DNA of 64,000 nucleotides from Paraphysomonas bandaiensis (GCA_965644295.1 CBFFRP010000036.1:1-64000); one strand, 5' to 3'. Shown: positions 22,571-33,724, counted from the first letter of the stretch. Made by a program: numbers and translations. Notes: generated by a model from the sequence alone, not told the origin.

Positions 22571-23297
22571 TAGTCGTAGTCATGAACATGGGTGCATACC
22601 TTTTTAGTTTTAGGTGGTTTGTATATATAGTAAACTATAAAACATCATCATGTATTATGAGTCTTTACACTTAAATCGCAATCAATAGAAATGTGGTTAT
22701 CGAAGTAAGACAACACCTGCTTGAAGTTTGCAACCATGACCATGTTTATTGTTGTGCCATGAGCATTGTAACTTCATATATGAGCTCAAGTGCTGCTACA
22801 ACTGCATGTTTTTCTACTATAGTAAACGTCATTCGTGGGCATGAAATCATCATTTATATTATATGGGCATGCGTCCTTGGGAAAATGTCCGAATGTTCAT
22901 CATTTTCTGGTATATCATTTGTTACAATGTTGTATGTTGAGTCCACGCCTCAACAACGTGTTTGAGCAGATTCCCAGCAGATATATATATACCCCTTACG
23001 GGTATACCAACTCACAATAGCTAGGTTTATCAGGGCTGCGTATCAATTAAATGCAAATAATATAATTGGCTACAACCTGGCAAGGTATAATTTGTCGGTA
23101 CACATAATCAGAGATAGGCCATGCATTGCGGAGAGTAACGAAAACAATTTATTGTCACAATATTGAGATTTTTACATTCATTTAAAGATCATTTAATATA
23201 CGAAGAGATATCAATTCACAACAAAGTATACTTCTGCTACGCGCCCAGAAACGATTGGACCATGACGAACTCCGACTATTATTTCAAAGCAGTATAT
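22571..23297. other. Gene-free stretch between convergent genes
   Basis: AT-rich. Short ORFs here show no coding character, and no repeat of the known families was seen. Confidence 0.4.
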
Positions 23298-23870
23298 TTA
23301 TAGGACTGTCACGTCCACCTCTCCACCACTCGACATGAGCCAGATGGTTACCGTATCGCCTCTATCGGCAGCAAAGTTACACTGGAAGGCTTCCATCCTA
23401 GAACGAAAAGGCTCGGAAATTGTACTGCCACAGCTATAGACAAACACAATTTCTGCATTACGTAACGACTGCAGCACAAGTATTTGGCTTCTAATTCCTT
23501 TCCACACAGATTCCACGTCAACCTTAGGAATAACATCTTTTATATACGTATAAGTATTGATAATCTTATTAGATATGATGTCATCCGTATGACTTTTATC
23601 ATTACACTCCATGAAAAATATATACTCCTTATCATTATAATATGCACTGAAGATATTATCCCATTGAGCTAACAACTGATCTTTGCTTTCACGAATCTCA
23701 TTGTTTATAAGTGGCACAGTGACGACATCATCATATCCATTCCTCTCAAGCCATTTCATGAACAAGATATCTGAAGCATATTCCCTTTCATCGGCAATGT
23801 TTCTATGATTATCTACAAGTCTCTGAGACGAAATATCGATATTTTGAAGATTCTTTTTGATTTCATCCAT
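23298..23870 (-). CDS. Uncharacterised 190-aa protein
   Basis: A single intact frame from ATG 23870, without introns. It is acidic and rich in Asp, Asn and Ile, with no signal peptide or membrane segment. I recognise no domain. The N-terminal about 60 residues look helical (ILFMKWLERNGYDDV), while the C-terminal third is more beta-like with FVYSCGSTISEPF and ends in VTIWLMSSGGEVDVTVL. A lineage-specific or transposon-derived protein is possible. Its divergent neighbour is the decayed protease-like gene, with a TACTGCTGTA motif between them. Confidence 0.5.
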   Translation of the reverse strand: MDEIKKNLQNIDISSQRLVDNHRNIADEREYASDILFMKWLERNGYDDVVTVPLINNEIRESKDQLLAQWDNIFSAYYNDKEYIFFMECNDKSHTDDIISNKIINTYTYIKDVIPKVDVESVWKGIRSQILVLQSLRNAEIVFVYSCGSTISEPFRSRMEAFQCNFAADRGDTVTIWLMSSGGEVDVTVL

Positions 23871-24274
23871 ATCAGTGAGTATATTTTGATGTTATTGTGC
23901 TTCCACTGAGAGACTGTTAGTTACGAGGCTACTTATACACCGTACTGCATATATATATATATGATGATGCTACAGTGTACATACAGGTACAGTAGGACTC
24001 TTGTGTAGCGACAGAGAGTAAAATACAGAACAGTATACTGCTGTAGTGTGTAGTCAAATTAATTATGGAGGAATATTCCTCATAGGTGTATGTATATAGT
24101 GGTATATGTATGGTATACGGCTCGAATATCCACATGGACATAGCTATATATCCTGTGCGTGTATATGCATATGTGGATTAGCTTACTATTCATCCTTAAC
24201 GCTATTTATATTATGGGTAAACTCTTTCCTCTATAAACCTTCTGTATCAGTATTGTAGAGATACAGCAATAAGC
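23871..24274. promoter_or_regulatory. Divergent intergenic region with TACTGCTGTA
   Basis: TACTGCTGTA at 24036-24045 lies 166 nt upstream of the 190-aa ORF and about 230 nt upstream of the frame starting at 24275. TA-dinucleotide runs occur near 23948-23960. Confidence 0.4.
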
Positions 24275-26191
24275 ATGAGCAGTGAAAGCAAAGGCAACTC
24301 TACTCAAAGTGAACATGGTAGAATGATTCATCTTACGATCCTTAATTTATACAGAAAATTGAAAAGTGTTTTGCTCACAATATCAACACAATCAATTCGA
24401 AAATATTTCCCAACAAGAGAAGCTAAACAATTCTGTAGTAAAATTAAAGAAATCCATGATGTGTTGCTATCTTTGAGTGATAGTAAGGGACGTGAGCATT
24501 TCAAGAAGTTAACTGAGTTTGTCAAAGCATTAGAAACTGCTGTGAAACATATGCACAAGCAAGATGGAATATCATCATTTTACATTTTATTGATATGACT
24601 TCCGAATCAAATAATTCTCATAAGCAAATGATAAAGCTAATGAATGAAAATCAGAGACTGATTCTGAAAGTAAAGGAGCTGGAAAGTGTGTTGTCTGAAA
24701 TGGAAAACGACGTTTCTCTCGAGGAAATGTCTATATCAGATGATGGTACTGTGTCGGACTCATTATTCAAAAAACAGATGCAATTCGATTTTGCAGTCAA
24801 AAGTCGGTATCTATTTGTGAAACTTTAGTTTCAGTGGACAAAAATGACGGTCAAAGTAAGCTGATGGTATTGTATGAAGATCTTCAAAATGAACAGCCAC
24901 CCTCGAATAGTTATGTTATTTGGAGAAATGTTAATTCGGTTGATGTTAACCTATACTATATTTTGACATTAGGGAAAAATTTTGTCATCAACAACATGAC
25001 GAGTTCATGCAGTTACTGGAGGATTTTTATGATCCATCTTTTATTGGCCTCATTCAATCATACCATGATATTGTAGCAATATACCCCACGGCATGGAGTG
25101 TTAACGGATGTTGTCCTTTCGAGCCGGCCCTCGTTGTTTGTAGAAAGTTTTCCGACTGTAACGACGGCAATTTGGGCGAGTACTTAACTCTCTCAGATGG
25201 ACGAAATATCAAAGTTATTATAAAAGAAAACTACTTTAGCGAAGCGATGTATCAGCCTGGAATTGGAGTTGTAGGTTTTGATAATAAGTATGGATCGATT
25301 GGAGGTATTGCCTGTGATAAGCAAGACCAGTCTTATTTAATCGTAGGTTGTTGCTGCCCAAGACTTAGTGCAAAAACAAGGAAAATTGGCTGGTAAAAAC
25401 TCTAAGTTTATGATTCCCTCTCCAAGTACTAAAAAGGCATCGATTGTAGCACAGACAAGAAGTTTTGACACGGACTCACCATTGAATCTTCTCTTTTTGA
25501 ATACCTTGATGACCCAGTACCAGCATCCAAGTGTAAAAGATATATTTCGTGGTCACGATCAATCTGTGCACAGTGATATTACGTTAAAAGAGGTTTCTGA
25601 GTATGTGACTGAAAAGCACTACGAACTAAATGTACCTCGAGATACGATGATAATTTTCAGGAGATATTGTTAAGAAAATAAATACTGCGAAGGGTGAGAT
25701 AAGTATTACATATAGTGGAGATGTGGCAGCTACACCAACTGCGACTGAGAATATTTAACGAAGCGAGGGACATAAGTGACATTTTTGGATTTGACGACGT
25801 TTTTAATCGTTGGCAGAAAGGACTTTCTTCTATTGACGTATTTAAAAAGGGTGTCAATGATTCTTCGATCCGATCAGGAAGGATTTTAAAACCATTTCAC
25901 ATCCAGACCCCAGCAGATAGCAAGAGTAGATTCATGACAGATTATAAGATCAGCACATTGGATATAGTTAAAGGATCTCCTGGTAGAACATTACTTGGAC
26001 AGTTATTGGTACATTCTAACGATTTCGGTTGCCCTGGAGACTCTGGAAGCAGTGTTTATGTAGAGGATAGAGATTCAAATAGGCTTATTATTGGTACTTT
26101 TGTTGGGGGATTCAAGACTCGAGTTGAATTCGTCGTTTCACCAGCGGAAGTTACTGTTCATGGTGGCTTACAATGGGCACATATGATGTAA
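24275..26191 (+). pseudogene. Coiled-coil plus trypsin-like protease gene with about six frameshifts
   Basis: Consecutive open stretches in changing frames read as one protein. 24275-24598 and 24595-24828 are helical, the second a clear coiled coil (NENQRLILKVKELESVL). They are followed by frames at 24834-24960, 24975-25395, 25368-25640, 25640-25735 and 25735-26191. The last contains GCPGDSGSSVYVEDRDSN, the GDSG catalytic-serine block of chymotrypsin-fold proteases, followed by a GTFVGGF strand. No GT-AG introns fit the junctions. The first junction is an ATGA overlap (24595-24598). The first three frame changes go one way and the last three the other, so the frame returns to the start. This is most likely a decayed multi-copy gene. 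Sequencing error is unlikely because neighbouring genes are intact. Catalytic His and Asp were not identified. Confidence 0.6.
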
Positions 26192-26294
26192 TAGTTATTC
26201 ATATAATCATAATAAATCAATTTTTCAAAGTATGTACTGCTGCTACTATTTGGTAAATAGTATTAAAATATTGTATAGAGTAGTGAATGTATGG

Positions 26295-26807
26295 TTATTA
26301 GCAATAGGTGTGTTAGAGTCAGAACTAATGTAGCCAAGCAATTTAACTAATTAATACTTAACTCTGATATCCTACTATTTGGCGCTACGAAAGCGTCACC
26401 GATAGCACTAAGGTGTAAGCACGTCGCTCTCAGTCCTTCAGGTGAACTAGCCCGGATGCTTGACTTCAGCAGGTAGCCTAGTATCCCGGATGCCTGTTTA
26501 CTCGTCAAGGCCCAAAGACACTAATTACTTTCTCTTGTACTACACAAGCATTTGGCTATAAGTGGGCAGAACAATATCTGCTGACTATATATGCGGCTCA
26601 CGTTAGTTTCTCAGAGAAATATCTCCGGCACTTATCTCCCAGAACACAACGAAACGGTGCGATTCCGACTTTGTTGAGGGGTTGTATGGGCTAAGAAAAT
26701 CATGGGGAAACGGAGAAGACACGTGATTGGTGATTTATAGTTGAGCAATAGTTAGTTAAATTGTAATGCTAAATTAGTTCTGACTCTTAAACGCCTATTG
26801 CTAATAA
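26295..26807 (+). mobile_element. Full-length non-autonomous TIR element (dispersed repeat family)
   Basis: 513 bp bounded by 35-bp terminal inverted repeats, 26295-26329 and 26773-26807, that match at 32 of 35 positions and begin TTATTAGCAATAGG. If the ends are taken at TTAGC/GCTAA, the flanks are TA on both sides, suggesting a TA target duplication. Inside are the family's conserved blocks: CGCTACGAAAGC, AGCCCGGATGCTTGACTTCA, GATGCCTGTTTACTCGTCAA with GGCCCAAAGAC, TATATGCGGCTCACGTTAGT, and a final CCCAGAACAC...GGTGCGATTCCGAC block. No transposase is encoded. The family is probably mobilised in trans. Confidence 0.75.
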
Positions 26808-27037
26808 TAAGACACTCACTACAAGTTACCTACCCCATATTACTACAAGTCTACATACTAGTTCGCGCTAAAGATATGCTGCGTACGTAAGAATACAATG
26901 ATAATACCTTTCTTCGACGACAGCAGCAATAATAATTAGCTGAAATATTCGAAAAATACTACCCAAATAATGCCATTGTCATTTCTAATACAGTCAATAT
27001 TTAAAGCGGTCAACATCAGCACCGAGATACAAGCTGA

Positions 27038-27889
27038 TTACTTGCGAGGTTTGGCAGCAGACTGCCAATCATCTGACTTCATAGTTGCAGTGATCGCTTT
27101 CGGGATAACCGCTGTACCGCCACGCGGATTGTGCACCAAAGCGTGCTCAGAAAAACTCTCCCAAGTAATACCACCAATCCTATCTGAATCAAAGTATGCA
27201 AAGAGTGCTAAGGACTGTATGTCATCCATATAACAATTGCTGAGCTCGAGAAACTGACGAAATTCATGCTCATCAAGTGTTTGACTGTTGTCCAAATCGA
27301 AATAATCATACAATTTGCGTGCCCTCACATGTTGGTCTGCGTAACTGTTAATTCTCTCAGACAATTTACTCTGAACCATTCTGAGTAACATCTGTTGAGT
27401 CTGCCCTCTCTTCCACAGTTGCTGAATAGCGTTGTTGTACCGCTCCTCTAACTCCATATGCTTGCCATAAGAGCGAAAATTCGTGAAACTGGAGCCTAGT
27501 GTCGACTGCTCTACTTTATCCTGTACATGACCAGCGCTTCGTAAAGGAGAATTTTTCCCTGTTGCATTTTTTTGAGATAAAAGATTTAGTTTTTCTTTTT
27601 GTTCATCTACAGAAGGAATAAGAGGCTTTCCACACACATTAATTGTCCCGTTGAGGTATCCGCTGTACCCTCGAATCATGATGCGATGATACGGTTCGTC
27701 AATAACATCAGCGGGCTTATTTTGCTTCGGTACATATCCAGAATAACCTCTCAATGCAATACGATGTTTAGAATTCGGAGATTCGTAACTGGGAATGCAA
27801 TATTCGTTTTCTTCATTTTCCTCATCACTCTCATCGTGGAACCCTCCATAGTACTCATCATCCATATCATTTATCGTTCTTGTAGTCAT
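27038..27889 (-). CDS. EF-hand protein with GY-G motifs (possible axonemal protein)
   Basis: Single frame of 283 aa from ATG 27889. The open frame extends further upstream to a TTG at 27985, but the ATG (MTTRTINDM) is the better start. The N-terminal half is acidic with two copies of RxxxRGYSGY (RIALRGYSGYVP and RIMIRGYSGYL). GYxGxxP motifs of this kind occur in microtubule inner proteins of flagella (FAM166/CIMIP2-like). The C-terminal half has a canonical EF-hand loop (D-L-D-N-S-Q-T-L-D-E-H-E) and a second, D-S-D-R-I-G-G-I-T-W-E-S, with Ser in place of the position-12 Glu. The role in flagellar axonemes is inference from the motif. Calcium binding by the first loop is likely. Confidence 0.7.
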   Translation of the reverse strand: MTTRTINDMDDEYYGGFHDESDEENEENEYCIPSYESPNSKHRIALRGYSGYVPKQNKPADVIDEPYHRIMIRGYSGYLNGTINVCGKPLIPSVDEQKEKLNLLSQKNATGKNSPLRSAGHVQDKVEQSTLGSSFTNFRSYGKHMELEERYNNAIQQLWKRGQTQQMLLRMVQSKLSERINSYADQHVRARKLYDYFDLDNSQTLDEHEFRQFLELSNCYMDDIQSLALFAYFDSDRIGGITWESFSEHALVHNPRGGTAVIPKAITATMKSDDWQSAAKPRK

Positions 27890-28999
27890 AGTTGCAAATA
27901 AAGAGTCACTATATGATAACAGAGTTGTTGAGGGATATCCTAAAGTTAAATCATAAGTGTTCTGCAAGAAACAAGTTGTAATCAAACTGTTAATTGCTTA
28001 AATTGAGCGAGCTGATTGCAGTTGGTGATAGCAAACGTTACACAAAAACTTTGTGGCAAAAGCTGCCACTAATACGTACGTATTCTTTGTACTGTAGGAA
28101 TTCCAAAGTCGATTTACAACGAAAACAGGCAGAATACCATACGAATACAACGAAAACCATGATTTTTTTTAACTGATCGACATTTTCCCACAGAGTGATT
28201 GTGTATATATACAGTACAATGTCCAAGTGTACTTGCTCTAGATGATTGATTCGAAGTATTGGGGAAAACTGTACGATATTATATTTTACCTTTTCTGTCC
28301 TTTCCTTTTTTTACAAGATGCTCTAACTTAGAAGAGGAAAAAAAGTAAAAACAAAAATTACCCTTACCAATTTTACATATTGAACGCAGTCAGCTGTGTA
28401 TTGACTGGAGCAGTCTGCTGCCTATGCAGTGAATGTGCCTCTATATCTCTGTGAATCTCATCACACTAGTGGAGGTTGTCTGAACCATAGATTAATCCTA
28501 TTACTGGGGCTGTATAATTGATAGTCTGCTGTCGACTATAGACCAAACCTCACACTTACGCCATGCTATTAAACATGGACCCATTGCTATGACCCACACA
28601 TGCTGCTAATCCTTAGATAGAGAGATCAAGGCTTAGTGAGGTAAAGATGTGTAGCAAAGCTTGTAGAGTTGAACAAATGCTAAGTACCAAACTCTCCATA
28701 TAGTGACTACGATGCGGACAGTAATCCAACCGTATCATATTATTACAACTGAAAGATAAATAGACGACGCGATATGTCTACATATATATATATACGAACG
28801 AAGAAAGTAGAGACAGATATATCAATTGTGTGTTCATATATGCTGTATTAATTGGATGTATAGAAAAGTGACATGTAATTGATTATTTAAAAGCGATGTT
28901 GATGATATGTAGTGTAATATAGTCATTTTGTTTTTAAGTATATTTACAAGAAAAGGGTTACAGATATAGAGACGTTAAACTGATCCTTGTATGATTGTG
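27890..28999. other. Gene-free stretch upstream of EF-hand/GY-G gene
   Basis: No coding frame. A TA run lies near 28782-28793. No CTGCTGTA copy was seen here, unlike most other upstream regions in the window. Confidence 0.4.
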
Positions 29000-29215
29000 A
29001 TTGTGAGAGAATCTTCTATGCACAAACGAGACTTGTGGGTTTTCTCCCAATATACTGTAATAAGGTGTAAGAAAGCGCCTACTATTACTTACTAAGCACT
29101 CAACACAGTCAACGCTATACGCTAGATAACGCCGCGCTGTAAAGACAGCGTCATGTAACTTAAAACAATGACATACAGAATAATATATAGAATGGAACTA
29201 CGGGCTGAAGGTAGT
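29000..29215 (-). repeat. LTR remnant with leader, Ty3/gypsy family
   Basis: On the minus strand this matches the 3' end of the LTR at about 2010-2175 (shared TCATTGTTTTAAGTTAC, GGCGTTATCTAGC, CGTTGA) and then the LTR-adjacent leader (TTGGGAG, CAAGTC, GTTTGTG). It lacks the 27-nt insertion present in the other copy. No pol sequence follows, so it is a solo or broken LTR. Confidence 0.65.
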
Positions 29216-30356
29216 TTAAGACTGTGAGGTATAGTTATTAATGCTTCTTTCATTCCGAGTCGAGTTTAAGCACAGTTAGGATACTTATTGATCATTTCAG
29301 TAGCTTACTCAAAAGACATTTTGTGCCCAGGGCGCTTCTTATTCAAGTTAACGCAAGTAGCATAGGCTCCAATATGACCTTGCCAGGCGTTGTGAACTGC
29401 TCGGAAACTTTCTTCTTTATCATATTTTACCAATTTATGAGAGGTCTTAACTTAACAACTGCATTAAACTTACACTCAATGCTCTGAGTTATAAATTATA
29501 AGCAATAGCAGAACTTAACACTCCCTCTCAATTCAAAGCTTTAGATAGACTCTTCACATCCCAAGACATAACTGACTGATACGCAACCACCAAAAAACAA
29601 CTAGGGCAAACTGGTGAACGTATGACTCCGACTTTTCAGCTAGCCTTACCATGATGGTCAACGTGCTTACAATCTTCTACCTCGTTTCTTCGAATTTTCT
29701 CTGACAATTTCCTTCGAACATTTCTGATCCTCGCCTAGACATCTCTTCCTGTGCTTTCATAAGTCACAACACACAAGGGTTTTGTACATATGTCTGTAGT
29801 CTGGTTATCAGTCCCCACGTGATACAATATAGCAGTGGGCTGCAGGACCTACGAGAGTTCACAAACCCGTCCAATCAGCGTATGTAAAGATATGCATATC
29901 AAATTCGCGTCCGCTGAAACAAATGCCCTTCAGTATTGTGCCCCTTATATACTGTAATAGGTAAGTCATTAGACGACATGTTGCTCGAGTAGGCTTAGAA
30001 GCATATACATCGTGATAACTAACCAACTGCATATGCAATATCAGGGCAAGTATTCTTCGATATAGGTAAAATATAGCACCCAGTACACTGCGATAGGGAT
30101 AATGTCTGTATCCTCTTCCTTCAGAGATGATCCTTCGTGAATTAAATTGTTTATTCTGTCCATGGCATCCATAGGTAACGGCGATTTCCGTGTTTTATTC
30201 GCTGGATGAAGAAAGTCTTCATACTTATTGAGAATCTTCTCCGCATATGTGGATTGATCCTATCGAATGTACTTCGGAGTCCTTGTGACTCGGACGATGA
30301 TTCTTCATAGGTTTCTGGTTCTCTGCAATTAGATATAATATTCTTATATAATGTTT
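29216..30356. other. Gene-free, repeat-derived stretch
   Basis: No coding frame. TTATAAGCAATAGCAGAACTTAA at about 29495 resembles the terminus of the dispersed TIR family and may be the end of a further degraded copy. Confidence 0.35.
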
Positions 30357-30625
30357 GATTGCTTAGCTATAGGCATGTAAGTGTTCAAACTAAACAGAGA
30401 ATCCATCTAGTACTTAATACTGATATCCCTCTATTTGACGCTACGGAGGCTGCGTGTACGTCGCCGCAAGCACCAAGATGCGACCACCTCCGATCTCTGT
30501 CCTTAAGATGAACAGCCCGGATGCTTGACTTCAGGAGTAGCCCAACCCCGGATGTCTTTGAGGTGGGCCCATTCCGGGATGCCTGTTTATTCGTCAAGGC
30601 CCAAAGACGTTTACACAAGTGACAC
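30357..30625 (+). repeat. Dispersed TIR repeat family, partial copy
   Basis: Begins near GCTTAGCTATAGGCATG and contains the blocks CGCTACGGAGGCTGCGTGTG, CTTAAGATGAACAGCCCGG, GCTTGACTTCAGG, TGAGGTGGGCCCATTCCGGG, GCCTGTTTATTCGTCAAGG and ACACAAGTGACAC. The later TATATGCGGCTCACG block is missing, so the 3' end is lost. Confidence 0.7.
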
Positions 30626-31826
30626 TTTTTAGTAACTGCAAAAGTCGACATTTGCAAAACTCGACTTTCATTATCTCACCACATACAAACAATAAATACT
30701 GAAAACTGATCACTCATATTATTATTACTTCCTATAATAATAATTATATATACTCATAATAAACTATATACAAGAATGATCACTGATATCGATGCACTTA
30801 GAGGGCGCGAAATGGGAGAGAATGCTTGATGTAGAGATCTACGATACATTCGGAACAAATGGTCAGCTGAGGTTTTTAAAGGAAAAGAAGGAACTACCCG
30901 AAGCGTGTGAAGCCACCTTAGCCATGAAGAAAGCAGAAGATGTACATTCATTCGTTGTATGGGAAGCACCTCGATACTGCATGAGAGACCTAAAAGATAG
31001 CTAAAAGTGTGATGTTGGCATTCCTCCTTGTGCATCTTCATCTCCCAGTGTTGCAAGTTCTCATCATGGATCCTCTGGTAAGGGCAAGAAGTGCTACTTC
31101 GAAGATCTCTCTCTTGACGGCTATAAAAGAGTGGTTTTAATGAACCTCCAAGAAAACAGAAGAGGAACTAATTCACTTACATGCAATGAGTGAATATTAT
31201 GTCAACGCCAAAAGAAGGACAGCATAAAGAGCTTAGAAGATGTCATTCAGTCCCATGCTTTCTCAATGCTTAGCGAAGTTGGGAAGAAATCCAGAAGAGC
31301 ATTTAGGGATAAAGTACGCCACAAGCCTCTGTTGGAGTAGATAAATAATGGCAACAGCTTAATTGCTACCATATATCCAGTTGACAGCAACCTATCTAAA
31401 CTTATTAGTTACTATAAGTCTTCGTAAATGTTGTTATATCGGAACTTATTATTACAATGTTAATGCTAAATCCTATTCATACTTCTCTTATATACGAAGT
31501 ATGCGTTGATGGGCGACAAATTTGTAACTCTCGGAGTCGGTTAGTTAAGCTTAGACGAGTATCACTTTCCTCCATATCAGTCCTTCTACTACCACGATAC
31601 AAGCCGGTAGTTCCATTTGAAAAGACGGGTTCGCCACATCCTTTGGTCGGATATCCGTTTGCATTACATGCGGCATTGTAGCACCAAATATATATCCATA
31701 CAGAAATTATAAAACTTACATGCTACACGAATGATCAGTGGAATCTTGACGAAGGATACACGAAGAGGACATCAGAATATTCCCCTTCGACCAACAAGTA
31801 ATTCAAAAGCTCGCTCTACAACCTGT

Positions 31827-32390
31827 CTAGGCAATGAAAGATGAAAGATAAATGAGTCCTTGTAGGCCTAAATTTTTCCCTTTGTACGGAGATAATTCCT
31901 GTGCAATGTTAACGTATGCCTCATGGAGCACAAAGTGCGCCCACGAAGGAAGACATCCGTCTCTAAGAGCTTTCGAAAGGTCACTCAAAATATAGGCCGT
32001 ACTGTTCGTGCGTAAGAGAACACACTTGCATTGATATATTGAGAAATTTACAGCTGGAGTCCACGAAAGCTTGCATGCCATAGGCGTAGTAGCCTTTCCT
32101 GTAAAGAAGGAATGTATATCTCCATCCACTTCTTTAATCGAAGGCTTTCTCATTTTGAACACCACTCCATCTCCTGCAGCAACGGTACCCGGAAACACAC
32201 CTTTGGAAATATTCAAAAAGCCTTGCTCCTGCTCTCTCAATTTAACTTTACCATTCAATGGCAAACATATATTATTCAATACTTTATCGATGGCTTCTAA
32301 GCATTGGTAGAAGTATGTGACTACGTGGTTCTCAGATATTTCATAACGGAACAAAATATCTAGGTAACTCCCCCCAGCCGGTTTACGCAA
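31827..32390 (-). pseudogene. Harbinger/PIF-like transposase fragment, left arm
   Basis: 187-aa frame with the PIF/Harbinger pattern: an AGGSYLDIL segment, then FPGTVAAGDGVVF (first catalytic Asp in the DG pair), ...NSTAYILSDLSKALRDGCLP, then HEAYV. In active enzymes the second catalytic residue lies in H-D-S and the third in D-E-A-Y; here they read NS and HEAY, so two of the three catalytic acids are gone. The helical N-terminus of the frame lies in the spacer, so only this arm has it. It is a dead copy. Confidence 0.65.
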
Positions 32391-32437
32391 CGTAATTATA
32401 ATAGGATGTATGTATACAAGATCCAGAAAGAGTTAAA

Positions 32438-32908
32438 TTGAGAGAGCAGGAGCAAGGCTTTTCGAATATTTCCAAAGGTGTGTTTCCGGGTACCGTTGCT
32501 GCAGGAGATGGAGTGGTGTTCAAAATGAGAAAGCCTTCGATTGAAGAAGTGGATGGAGATATACATTCCTTCTTTACAGGAAAGGCTACTACGCCTATGG
32601 CATGCAAGCTTTCGTGGACTCCAGCTGTACATTTCTCAATATATCAATGCAAGTGTGTTCTCTTACGCACGAACAGTACGGCCTATATTCTGAGTGACCT
32701 TTCGAAAGCTCTTAGAGACGGACGTCTTCCTTCGTGGGCGCACTTTGTGCTCCATGAGGCATACGTTAACATAGTACGGGAATTGTATCGTGGTAGTAGA
32801 AGGACTGATATGGAGGAAAGTGATACTCGTCTAAGCTTAACTAACCGACTCCGAGAGTTACAAATTTGTCGCCCATCAACGCATACTTCGTATATAAGAG
32901 AAGTATGA
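32438..32908 (+). pseudogene. Harbinger/PIF-like transposase fragment, right arm
   Basis: 156-aa frame that is the inverted duplicate of the left-arm fragment over about 110 residues (FPGTVAAGDGVVFKMRKPS onward), with the same loss of the second and third catalytic acids. Its C-terminal tail after AYVNI differs because the 290-nt segment is absent on this side. The N-terminal part is missing because it begins at the palindrome boundary. Confidence 0.65.
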
Positions 32909-33544
32909 ATAGGATTTAGCATTAACATTGTAATAATAAGTTCCGATATAACAACATTTACGAAGACTTATAGTAACTAATAAGTTTAGATAGGTTGCTG
33001 TCAACTGGATATATGGTAGCAATTAAGCTGTTGCTATTATTTATCTACTCCAACAGAGGCTTGTGGCGTACTTTTATCCCTAAATGCTCTTCTGGATTTC
33101 TTCCCAACTTCGCTAAGCATTGAGAAAGCATGGGACTGAATGACATCTTCTAAGCTCTTTATGCTGTCCTTCTTTTGGCGTTGACATAATATTCACTCAT
33201 TGCATGTAAGTGAATTAGTTCCTCTTCTGTTTTCTTGGAGGTTCATTAAAACCACTCTTTTATAGCCGTCAAGAGAGAGATCTTCGAAGTAGCACTTCTT
33301 GCCCTTACCAGAGGATCCATGATGAGAACTTGCAACACTGGGAGATGAAGATGCACAAGGAGGAATGCCAACATCACACTTTTAGCTATCTTTTAGGTCT
33401 CTCATGCAGTATCGAGGTGCTTCCCATACAACGAATGAATGTACAAGAAGACAGTGTATCACCACACGACAAAAATTCTCAAAGAATTCATCCAGACCTT
33501 CACCGTAACCCTCGACTAGATGACCGCTGATAACGATTGTAATA

Positions 33545-33724
33545 CTACGTAGTGTATTGAGTTCTCAAACCAGAGAATAGTGTTCTTAACTTCTCTCCAC
33601 TGAATGGCTCTACAGGCAAAACACTTGGATCAATATCAGCAACCCAAATATCCGTTTGGTTGTTTGACACTTCCCATCCATGATTACTAAAGAAATCCAG
33701 CGCAAGCGTATTCCACAACTTGAT
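33545..33724 (-). other. Open reading segment of unknown origin
   Basis: About 59 codons open on the minus strand, beginning LWNTLALDFFSNHGWEV and ending LFSGLRTQYTT. The composition is protein-like and the Trp spacing resembles Myb/SANT-like or DNA-binding partners of Harbinger elements, but I cannot confirm this. There is no start codon. Confidence 0.25.

Larger units (their letters stand above)
30942..33444. repeat. Large imperfect palindrome (inverted repeat, arms about 1 kb)
   Basis: The left arm 30942-31602 is the reverse complement of 32784-33444 (coordinates sum to about 64386 throughout). The arm continues as about 31891-32250 against 32430-32783. About 290 nt (31603-31890) are present only in the left arm, and the spacer is about 180 nt (32250-32430). 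Both arms carry the same Harbinger-like transposase coding segment, on the minus strand on the left and the plus strand on the right. The arms differ by scattered substitutions only. Confidence 0.85.

Noticed and set aside
26640-26690. tRNA gene or tRNA-derived SINE (B-box-like GGTGCGATTCC)
   Set aside because: No cloverleaf and no A box at suitable spacing; the block lies inside a TIR-bounded DNA element.
29460-29545. Copia-type LTR start (purine tract then TGTTAAG) on the minus strand
   Set aside because: The same sequence matches the terminus of the dispersed TIR family (TTATAAGCAATAG...AGAACTTAA) better, and no copia pol sequence lies next to it.
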